From DATFDN01 sp963830565 (GTDB taxonomy: Bacteria > Pseudomonadota > Alphaproteobacteria > Acetobacterales > Acetobacteraceae), in NCBI GenBank assembly GCA_963830565.1, contig CAWHMO010000007.1, positions 186,001 through 250,000 of the forward strand: DNA of 64,000 nucleotides, read 5' to 3'. Below the pieces are notes generated by a model that saw only the letters and a list, made by a program, of their open reading frames with translations, had not been told where the DNA came from and searched no databases. Position 1 is the first letter of the stretch; every line of letters starts with the position of its first letter. The position numbers and the translations under genes were made by a program. Below, piece after piece: positions 36,135 through 44,200 of the stretch.

Positions 36135-36601
36135 TAGTAAGTGGCCCGCGGTGGTGTCGGCGGCAGCATGTCCGCGAATGGATCAAGATGCATTACCCCG
36201 AGCGGCGCGAAATGCTTCCTGTTCCGAGTCAGGACCGACAGCCCGTGGACCGCGGCGGTGGCAGCAATCGCGACATCGGCAAGCCCAGGATCTCGGCCCG
36301 ACGCGCGGGCACGGTCGGCGGTCGCGCCGGCGACACGGGCAGCAGCTTCATCCAGCGCCAGGACCTTGCTGCCATAAAGCCCGAGCAGCCGGTCGAACCA
36401 GGCAGTCAGACCGTCGGCCCGACGTGCGGCGCCGCTCCGTCGTAGTTTGGCGATGCCAGCCTCAATCTCGATAACCGACACGGCGGAGAGGAACAGGCGA
36501 TCCGTTTGTGCCTCGAACCAGGCAGTGGCCGGCGAGGAGATCACCGCGTTGCCCGGCGCAAACGCGCTGATAATGTTGGTGTCCAGCAGATAGCCGGTCA
36601 C
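36131..36601 (-). CDS. vapC: PIN-domain toxin, VapC/FitB type
   Basis: A 156-residue PIN ribonuclease, the toxin half of a toxin-antitoxin pair. The acidic metal site is Asp7 (YLLDTNIIS), Glu45 (VIEIEAGIAKL) and Asp109 (GLADVAIAA), with LTRNRKHFAPLG near the end; all key residues look intact. The start is GTG 36601. In the unmutated antitoxin frame the stop TGA (36598-36600) overlaps this GTG by four bases, the usual coupling that ties toxin to antitoxin synthesis. Its 3' end meets the Mrr remnant. Confidence 0.92.
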   Translation of the reverse strand: MTGYLLDTNIISAFAPGNAVISSPATAWFEAQTDRLFLSAVSVIEIEAGIAKLRRSGAARRADGLTAWFDRLLGLYGSKVLALDEAAARVAGATADRARASGRDPGLADVAIAATAAVHGLSVLTRNRKHFAPLGVMHLDPFADMLPPTPPRATYY

Positions 36602-36646
36602 AGATCCACGTCGCGCACGGGGCTTTGGTCTCGCTCGATCTCAAGT

Positions 36647-36841
36647 TCATCGGGAATCGCCCATCAGTAGCGAGGCGAAGGATGGGCGCTCACTGGGAAA
36701 CAGCCGGCGGCCGGCCTCGATCGGCACGATCATGGCGGCAGGCCGGCCATGCTTCGTCACCACAGTAGCCTCGCCGCGCTCCGCCGCCTCGACGAGGGCC
36801 GACAAGCTCGCCTTCGCGTCCCGGAGTTGCAGCGTCTTCAT
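36647..36841 (-). CDS. Phd/YefM-family antitoxin, C-terminus lost by frameshift
   Basis: The antitoxin partner of the VapC-type toxin. The DNA-binding N-terminal fold is clear: MKTLQLRDAKASLSALVEAA, then TVVTKHGRPAAMIVP. As it stands the protein ends after 64 residues (SLLMGDSR). Dropping one base from the CCC run at 36660-36662 restores MAIPDELEIERDQSPVRD and a stop at 36598 overlapping the toxin start. The lost tail is the part that normally wraps and neutralises the toxin. AGGA precedes ATG 36841. Either the sequence has an error or the pair is unbalanced. Confidence 0.88.
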   Translation of the reverse strand: MKTLQLRDAKASLSALVEAAERGEATVVTKHGRPAAMIVPIEAGRRLFPSERPSFASLLMGDSR

Positions 36842-36857
36842 GTGTTATCCTGCAAGC

Positions 36858-36873
36858 TGACTACATGTAGTCA
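36858..36873. promoter_or_regulatory. 16-bp perfect palindrome, candidate antitoxin operator
   Basis: TGACTACATGTAGTCA is a perfect palindrome ending 16 bases before the antitoxin start codon, in the expected promoter zone. Phd/YefM antitoxins bind such palindromes to repress their own operons, so this is a strong operator candidate. It also overlaps the read-through end of the convergently placed acetyltransferase frame only because that gene is frameshifted. Confidence 0.7.
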
Positions 36874-38093
36874 CAAAGGATGGCACGCTTCAAGGCATGC
36901 GAGCCATGCCGGTGGGGTGAACCGGACAGAAGCGGTCCCGTCACCCCGGCCCGCGCAGCCCCTTCACCCGCTCCCACACGCTCCGCGCCGCCTGCTCCGC
37001 CCGCGTCATCGGGGTCGGGCGTTGCAGCAGTAGATAAATCAGCTCCGGCCCCTGGCTGACCGAGGCTTGCCTTGTAGCGATAGTCCCCGGCCATGAAATC
37101 GTAGATCCGTGCGCCCGAATCGGCGTGGCGCTGGATGCAGAGCGCGTGACTGACCAGCCCCGGCTTGAGGCGTGCGTCCTCCTCGGCCTGCAAGCCGGTC
37201 ACGAAGGCCAGCACATGGCCGCGCAGCATCAGATTGTAGACGTAGCCGATCGGCTGCTCCCCCGCACTCACGCGCACAAGCTCCGCCGTGCCGCGCGGCA
37301 GGCAGGCGGCGACGAGCCGACGCTGGAAACGCGTGAAGAATGGGAAGGCGAAGCCGCCCGGCTCGCCGCGCGCCGCCCACTGGCGCTGGTGCAGATCGGC
37401 CAGTTCGTCCAGCCAGGAGAGCGCGGCCTCGGCGTCCGGCGCGGGCGTGGCGGAGAGCGGCCCTCGTTCCTCGTAGAGCCGCATGGCCCGGCGGATCTGC
37501 TGGCGGGTGTTGGGGCTGAGCGTGTCCAAATACGGTTTGCCGGACGCGCGCACCGCGTCGAGATCCACGCGCCAGGACGGCTTGCGCGACGGCTCGCGCA
37601 CCAGCGCATCGGGAGGAACCAGGGCCGCGGCGTGCTCGGCCACGATGTCCTTGATGTGCAGCTCATCGCACCGATGCTCGCCGATGCGCCTGCCGAGCAG
37701 CCAGGCCACCGCTTCCGCCTCCGCGCGCCCGGCCCAGGCGCGGTCCACCAGGAACCCATTGTATTCCTGGGCGATCACGTCGATATCCGCGCGCCCCGTG
37801 GCGTGCAGATGCAGCCCGCGCACCCGGATCGCGCCGCCCGCCTCGCGCCGCAGCCGGGGCACCAGCAGGCCCAGCAGCACCAGCGCGCCGCCAGCCTCGC
37901 CCACCAGCACCAGAGGCGGGGCGTCGAGTTCGGCGACCCATGCGCCCATCCAGTCCCAGCTCAGGAAGAAGGTGATGTCGGCGCGCGCCTCCAGGTCGCG
38001 CCACAGCAGCCCCAGGTCCTCTTGTGCCAGCGCGGTCTGCACGTGGAAGCTGACCGTGACATCGGCCGGGGTTCGCGCTGAAATGTCGTCCAT
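36861..38093 (-). CDS. GNAT acetyltransferase, BcsL/CelD type, C-terminus altered by frameshift
   Basis: A protein of about 410 residues with the Acetyltransf_6 (CelD/BcsL) domain: FFLSWDWMGAWVAEL near the start, PYLDTLSPNTRQQIRRAMRL, LADLHQRQWAARGEPG, and GYVYNLMLRGHVLAFVTG followed by YDFMAGDYRYKASLG. After LGQPG the frame becomes atypical. Removing one base from the CCCC run at 37049-37052 gives PELIYLLLQRPTPMTRAEQA and a natural stop at 36941. Start 38093 is taken as the first Met before recognisable sequence. Such proteins are linked to polysaccharide or wall acylation; the substrate is unknown. Divergent from the EthD gene. Confidence 0.83.
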   Translation of the reverse strand: MDDISARTPADVTVSFHVQTALAQEDLGLLWRDLEARADITFFLSWDWMGAWVAELDAPPLVLVGEAGGALVLLGLLVPRLRREAGGAIRVRGLHLHATGRADIDVIAQEYNGFLVDRAWAGRAEAEAVAWLLGRRIGEHRCDELHIKDIVAEHAAALVPPDALVREPSRKPSWRVDLDAVRASGKPYLDTLSPNTRQQIRRAMRLYEERGPLSATPAPDAEAALSWLDELADLHQRQWAARGEPGGFAFPFFTRFQRRLVAACLPRGTAELVRVSAGEQPIGYVYNLMLRGHVLAFVTGLQAEEDARLKPGLVSHALCIQRHADSGARIYDFMAGDYRYKASLGQPGAGADLSTAATPDPDDAGGAGGAERVGAGEGAARAGVTGPLLSGSPHRHGSHALKRAILCDYM

Positions 38094-38120
38094 CGCCACG
38101 TTCTGACTGGAGGCCCGCCG

Positions 38121-38462
38121 GTGATCAAGGTTCTGTCGCTGCTGACCCGCAAGCCGGGCCTGTCGCATGAGGAGTTCGTCCGACACTGGCGCGAGATCCA
38201 CGGCCCGCTGGCGCACGGGGTTCCCGGCGTGCGCCGCTATGTGCAGTCGCACATCGCCGGCACGCGCACGCGGGCTGACATCCCCGAAGTCGAGGTCGAG
38301 ATCGACGGCATCGCCGAGCTCTGGTACGACGACGAGGTCGCGCTGGGCGCCTCCGCCGCCACGCCCGAGGCGCAGCGCCTTTATGCCGACGGGGCTTTAT
38401 TCATCGGCCGCATCAAGACCTTCATCATCGACGAGCAGGAGGTCATTCCGCGGCAGGGCTGA
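38121..38462 (+). CDS. EthD family protein
   Basis: A 113-residue ferredoxin-like alpha-beta barrel protein of the EthD family. The motifs IKVLSLLTRKPGLSHEEFVR and HWREIHGPLAHGVPGVRRYV are definitive. Members help P450 systems degrade ethers or act as small decarboxylases or cyclases; no specific role is evident here. GTG 38121 has GGAGG about seven bases upstream. Its end overlaps the convergent cupin gene by 20 bases. Confidence 0.9.
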   Translation: MIKVLSLLTRKPGLSHEEFVRHWREIHGPLAHGVPGVRRYVQSHIAGTRTRADIPEVEVEIDGIAELWYDDEVALGASAATPEAQRLYADGALFIGRIKTFIIDEQEVIPRQG

Positions 38463-38970
38463 CCGCGTCCTCCACCGCTTCGTAGGGCAGCCGCCCGACC
38501 TTCTCCACGTTGACGCCTTCGATCCGCAGCAGCCGCGTCGCGCCATCGCGTCGCGGCGAGTGCAGGATGCCGGGCTCATAGAGATAGGCCATGCCGGGGC
38601 GCAGCGTGTAGTCGCGCAGCCGCCGCGCCTTGCCGGGCGCGGTCGCGGTCGGCCGCGCCAGGCACTCCCAGTCGGTCATGATCGTCTCGCCCGCAGCCTG
38701 TCCGTAGATCGCCCAGGTGGGACCGTGGTCGTGCGGCTTGCTGTTCTTGGCGCCGTGGTAGGCATGGGCCAGGATGGCGAAGCCGAGATCGGGATCCTCG
38801 TAGAGCACCTTCCGCTCCGGCCCGTCCGCGCGAATGTGTTCGTCCACGAATGCCTTGTCCTTCAGCACCTCCTCGACCAGGGCGCAGACCTTCTCGCGGC
38901 CCTCGGTTCCCGGATGATCCTTCAGCAGGCGCCGGCACTCGGTGGCGAACTGGTCCAGCGTGGTGGCCAT
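38443..38970 (-). CDS. Cupin-fold protein, cysteine dioxygenase-like, unknown substrate
   Basis: A 175-residue protein with a single cupin barrel. The metal motif is in AKNSKPHDHGPTWAIYGQAAGE (two His with Asp between, then Glu), and a later His lies in EPGILHSPRRDG, the second cupin box. It resembles predicted metal-dependent enzymes of the double-stranded beta-helix group related to cysteine dioxygenase. Start 38970 precedes MATTLDQFATECRRLL. It follows the hypothetical gene at 38991-39413 by 20 bases and is probably cotranscribed with it. Confidence 0.82.
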   Translation of the reverse strand: MATTLDQFATECRRLLKDHPGTEGREKVCALVEEVLKDKAFVDEHIRADGPERKVLYEDPDLGFAILAHAYHGAKNSKPHDHGPTWAIYGQAAGETIMTDWECLARPTATAPGKARRLRDYTLRPGMAYLYEPGILHSPRRDGATRLLRIEGVNVEKVGRLPYEAVEDAVSPAAE

Positions 38971-38990
38971 GGCGATCCTCCCGGCAATCT

Positions 38991-39413
38991 CTAGCGGCGA
39001 TACGGGTAGCAGCGGGCGCGGTCCAGCGTCAGGCCGAAATGGTCGGCGAGCGCGCGGATCGCCGGGCCGTGGCGCGGATAGGGGTCGGCGTTCACCGGGC
39101 CGACCACGATCGGCGCGAAGCCGCGATCCGCCCGCCCGCCGGGCGGCAGCATGGCGGTGGCGTGTCCCGCCCCGTCCTCGTCTCGCAAGGTTACGAACAG
39201 CGGCATCTCGCGCTTGATATGCGCCTCCAGTCCGATCGCCTGCTCGAAGAACACGGTGGAGACAGGAACGAACGTCTCCGCCGCGCGCTCACGCTCGCGT
39301 CGGTAGTATTTCTCGACGGCATGTCGCAGTTCCCGCGATTCGGCGGCGGCCTCGGCCTCGGTCACGATGCGGAACCAGGTCATGCCGTCCGGCGCGTCGC
39401 ATACGTATTCCAT
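38991..39413 (-). CDS. Hypothetical protein, 140 residues
   Basis: MEYVCDAPDGMTWFRIVTEA opens a cytoplasmic protein with a helical charged stretch (ESRELRHAVEKYYRRERERA) and a C-terminal half with VSTVFFEQAIGLEAHI and GPVNADPYPRHGPAIRALAD. I do not recognise a family. GGAGGG sits six bases before ATG 39413, and the gene neighbours a cupin gene with the same direction and tight spacing, so it is likely real. Confidence 0.7.
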   Translation of the reverse strand: MEYVCDAPDGMTWFRIVTEAEAAAESRELRHAVEKYYRRERERAAETFVPVSTVFFEQAIGLEAHIKREMPLFVTLRDEDGAGHATAMLPPGGRADRGFAPIVVGPVNADPYPRHGPAIRALADHFGLTLDRARCYPYRR

Positions 39414-39505
39414 GCGTTCCCTCCGGTGGATGGCTTGGATGGACGTCTGTGGGAAGCTTAGGATCGCCGGCGCGCGGGAGCAAACCCGCGAGTACGGGAG
39501 GACGC

Positions 39506-41159
39506 ATGGCCAGTTCGCCGCCGGATGAGTTCGACTACGTAATCGTGGGCAGCGGCGCCGCCGGATCGGTGCTGGCGAACCGCCTGACCGAGGAACGCGG
39601 GCGCGCGGGTCTGCGTGCTGGAGGCGGGGCCGCCCGACCGGCATCCCTACATCCATGTGCCGGGCGGCTTCATCAAGATGCTGTTCAACCCCGACTACAC
39701 TTGGCAGTTCAAGACCGAGCCCGGCGAGGGCACCGCCGGGCGGCGCATCCCCACCACGCAGGGGCGCACGATCGGCGGCTCCAGCTCCATCAACGGCATG
39801 GTCTACAATCGCGGCCAGCGCGCCGATTTCGATAGCTGGGCGCAGCGCGGCAACCGGGGCTGGGGCTACGCCGACGTGCTGCCGTATTTCAGGCGCACCG
39901 AGCGCCGGCTGGGCGTGCATGACGCGCGTTATCACGGCAGCGAGGGCAATTTGCCGGTCAGCGACATCGATTGGATTCATCCGATCTGCGAAGCGTTTAT
40001 TGACGGCGCGGCCGGCATGGGACTCCCGCGCTGCGAGGACTACAACGCGCAGAGCCAGGAGGGCGTCGGCTACTTCCAGCGCGCCATTCACAAGGGCTAT
40101 CGCCACAGCGCCGCGCGCGTGTTCCTGTATCCGGCGCGCGCGCGGGGGCTGGAGGTGCGGACCCATGCCCGCGCCGCGCGCATCCTGTTCGAGGCCAAGC
40201 GGGCCGTGGGGGTGCGCTACGTGAACGACCGCGATCGCTCGGAGACGCATGAGATGCGCGCGCGGCGCGAGGTGATCGTTTCATCCGGGACAGCCAACAC
40301 CGCGAAGCTGCTGCAGCTATCAGGCGTCGGCTCGGCGGCGCTGCTGGGCACGCTCGGCGTCCCGGTGGTCCACGAGCTGCGCGGGGTGGGTGAGAACTTC
40401 CGAGATCACTACTCGGTACGCATGGTCGCGCGCGTGCGCAACAGCGTCACCATGAACGAGCTGTCGCGCGGACTGGGGCTGGCCGGCCAGATCGCGCGCT
40501 GGGCGATGGGCCGTCCTTCGATCCTGGCGCTCAGCCCGTCTCTCGTGCATTGGTTCTGGAAGTCCGACGACAGTCTGGACTTCGCCGATCTGCAAGGCGT
40601 GTTCAGCCCGGCGAGCTATAAGGAAGGCTTCGTCGGCCTGCTTGACGACTTTCCCGGCATGACCTGCGGGGTGTGGCAGCACCGGCCCGAAAGCGTGGGC
40701 TATGTCCGCGCCCGCTCCACCGATCCGTTCGAGGATCCGGCGATCCAGCCCAACTACCTCGCCGACCCGATGGACCGGCGCGTGCTGCTGGCCGGGATGA
40801 AGCTTGCGCGGCGGCTGTTGCGCACGCCGGAGCTTGCCCAGTATTTCGACCACGAGACCCTGCCGGGGGACCGCGTGCAGGGCGACGACGAGTTGCTGGA
40901 TTTTGCGCGGCGGTATGGGTCGACGTCGTACCACCTGATCGGCACGGCACGGATGGGGCCGGCGACCGATCCGATGGCGGTGGTCGATGACCAGTTGCGG
41001 GTGCATGGGATGCAGGGGTTGCGGGTGGTGGATGCATCGATCATGCCGACGATGCCCTCGGCGAACACCTATGCCTCCACGATGATGATTGCCGAGAAGG
41101 CGTCGGACATGATCCGGGGCCGGCCGGCGCTGGAAGCGGTGGAGGGGTTGGCTGCGTGA
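39506..41159 (+). pseudogene. GMC family oxidoreductase (choline dehydrogenase-like), interrupted by one extra base
   Basis: An FAD-dependent alcohol dehydrogenase of about 550 residues. The FAD-binding start FDYVIVGSGAAGSVLANRL is followed by a one-base slip: taking one G from GGG at 39599-39601 (or 39607-39609) restores TEERGARVCVLEAGPPDR. The rest is intact: TTQGRTIGGSSSINGMVYNR, SSGTANTAKLLQLSGVG, and the catalytic end YHLIGTARMGPATDPMAVVD with VVDASIMPTMPSANT. Start 39506 is preceded by GGGAGGACGC. Substrate unknown. If the extra G is real only a fragment without the nucleotide-binding loop would be made. Confidence 0.9.
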
Positions 41160-41266
41160 AGCAGGCTTTCCGCGCTCAGCAACGGGACGCGAGGCGCCCG
41201 GCAACATCATCCTTGAATTGCCGAGCCGATCTGCGATAATGGTTTGATCGCACTTGCGTCTTTCCC

Positions 41267-44200
41267 GTGGACCAAACCATCTCGCCAATTACCGCGCGGC
41301 CGCAAGCCGCGCTTCGCAGTCAGTTGGAGCGTGCCCGCAAGGCGCTCCTCGACACTGGCAGCCGTAACCGGCTGATCCATACGCCGCGCAATGCGCAGCG
41401 TTCCAAATCCATCGACCTCTTGGCCGGAAATGCCGATGAGGTTTTCCGCACCCTCGTGCGTGAGCGACGAACGGCATCGTTCCGTGCAGCCGAGGAAGGC
41501 GAGGCAGATCACCGGGAAGCCGTCGCCGAGCAGGGCGGCAGGCTCCGGACACGGCTGTCCCCGGAAATGCTGCAGCGGCGATTGCTGGGCCTGCAACGCG
41601 ACGCCAAGACGGCTCAGGAAGAGCAGGGCGTCGATTTGCTCTATTTGGCGATCGGATTTCTGCGCTGGTTCGAGGACCCAAATTCGGAGGTGCTCCGCGA
41701 GGCCCCGCTTGTCCTCGTGCCGGTCGTGCTGCGACGCGATGACGCCCGATCGGTTTTTCGGTTGGCGGTTCGGGACGACGACATCGAGACCAACATGTGC
41801 TTGCAGGAGATGCTGAAGGAGCACGGCATCACCCTTCCCGACATCGAGGACCACGAGGAGTGGACCCCTGGCGCCTACTTCGATCGGGTCCGACCGGCGA
41901 TCAGCGCTCAAACCAGATGGTCGGTCGACGAGAACGGGATGGTTCTCGGGTTCTTCTCCTTCTCGAAGCACCTCATGGTCCGGGATCTCAATCCCGAGAG
42001 CTGGCCCGGTCAGTCGCTCGTCTCGCACCAACAGCTCAACAGTCTTCTGGTGGCAGGCTTCTCCGGCGGCCATGACCTCATCGCGGAAGACGCGAAGCCC
42101 GATGAAGTCGTCGATATCGCCACTCTCCCCTACGTTCTCGACGCCGATGCGTCGCAAGCGCTCGTCATCGAGAACGTCAGGGCGGGCCATGATCTCGTGG
42201 TGCAGGGCCCGCCGGGAACCGGCAAATCCCAGACGATCGCCAACATGATCGCGGCAGCCGTGGGCGACGGCAAGGCAGTGCTCTTCGTCGCTGAAAAGAT
42301 GGCCGCATTGACCGTGGTTCACGATCGCCTCGTGAGGGCTGGTCTTGAGCTGACCTGCTTGGAGCTGCATAGCCGGAAAGCCAACAAGAGGGCGGTCATA
42401 GCCACGCTGGAGCGTGCGCTCGGCGCACCGGTGGTCGCCAGCTCGGATTTGATCGAACCCGACAGGCTGCGGGATGCACGCGATCGGTTGAACACTGCAT
42501 CCGTCGATCTTCATGCGAGGCTACCGTTCAACGGGATCACCCCGTTCCGGGCCCTCGCTGAGCAGGTCTCTCTACGAGCCCAGGGCCACCCTGCGCCCAC
42601 CTTCTCCTTGCCCGAGAGTGCCTCGTGGCCGCCGGACCATTGGAGCCGCATCCAAAGCCAAGTCGCACACCTTGCCGAACAAGCGCAGCGGGCTGGCAAG
42701 GCGGATCACCACCCCTGGCGCGGTGTTGTGGAGGAGGCGCTGCAACCGGCCGATCGCGAGCGGTTGCAGCACACGATCGCCGATCTCGGCGCCGTCGCGA
42801 CCGAGGTCAGCGCGCGGATGTCCGAACTGGCGAGCCTGTTCGGCTTCGAACCTGACCAGCCGATCAGCGAGATCTCCATCGTCGCGGACCTCGCCGGATG
42901 CGTCGCCAACCGCCCGGCGGCGCGCGCAGGCATCTGGGAGGTCCTGGCCGCAACCGAGCGGCTCGAACGTCTGAGCGAGATCGCCACTTTGGGGCTTGCG
43001 TTCAGAACAGCGCGCGAGCCCGTAGCGGAAACCTTCGTCGCGTCGGCTATTGAGCGCGACGCTGAGGCGCTGCGAACGCCTCTCGCGGCGGGAAGCAACT
43101 CTCTCTTCGCACGGCTCCGCAAGGATTACCGCCGGGCCTCGCGCGAATTGGGCGGACTGCTCAAGGTACCGCTGCCCAAGGCTCCTGATCGGCGCGTCCA
43201 ACTTGTGGACTCGCTCATTCGGGTCCGCAAGCTTGCCGCCGATCTTGCGGCGGAGGCGACCTTTGCGGCGGCCGTCCTCAAGGACGAATGGCAGGGCGAT
43301 CGGACCGACTTCGCCCTGCTGTACGACGCGACCCGATGGCTTGGCGGCCTGCGTGGACCCAAGGGCATCAGCAGGCGCCGCATCGCCGAGGCTCCGGGCG
43401 CGGCTGAACACTGGAGGGGATGCGCTCAGGCTTTGCGTGACTGCGGCAATCGGCTCGTCGAGCTGTTTTCGTCCATCGTCCGCACATTGCGACTGGACGT
43501 GCAGCTGGCGTTCGGTACCGCTTCTCTCGACGATGTACGCATCGCGACGTTGCTGGCGCGGGTAATGTCCTGGTCCGCCGAGCCCGAGCGGCTGGACGAG
43601 TGGCTAGGTTTGCGCGCCGCGGATCAGGCCGTCCGGGCAGCGGGCCTGACCTCCCTGGCCGATCGCGTGAACCGGGAAGGGTTCAATCCGGCCTCGATCA
43701 CGGCCGAACTCCGCTACGCTCGTGCGGAGGCAATCTGGAAGGCTGCCGTAGCTGCCAGGCCCGCACTGACGACCTTGACCGGACCGGAAAGGAGCGAGCT
43801 GACCAGACGGTTCGGCGAGCTCGATCGTCGGCGCCGCTCCAGCGCCACCGCAGATATCCTGGCGCGATACCAGGCCGGCAGGCCTACCGGTGCCATGGGG
43901 GACATGGCGGTCATTCGCGGTGAGATCGCGCGCACGCGGGGCCACATGCCGATCCGCAGGCTGTTGGAAAAGGCCGGTCGCACCGTGCAGCGGATCAAGC
44001 CGGTCTTCCTGATGAGCCCTCTTTCCGTGGCGCAGTTTCTCCCGCCGGGGAGTCTGGGGTTTGATCTGCTGGTCATCGACGAGGCTAGCCAGGTGAAGCC
44101 CGAGGATGCTCTCGGCGCGTTTGGGCGCGCTAAGCAGATCGTGGTGGTCGGCGACAAGCAACAGCTCCCGCCGACGAGCTTCTTTGAGCGTCTGGTCAGT

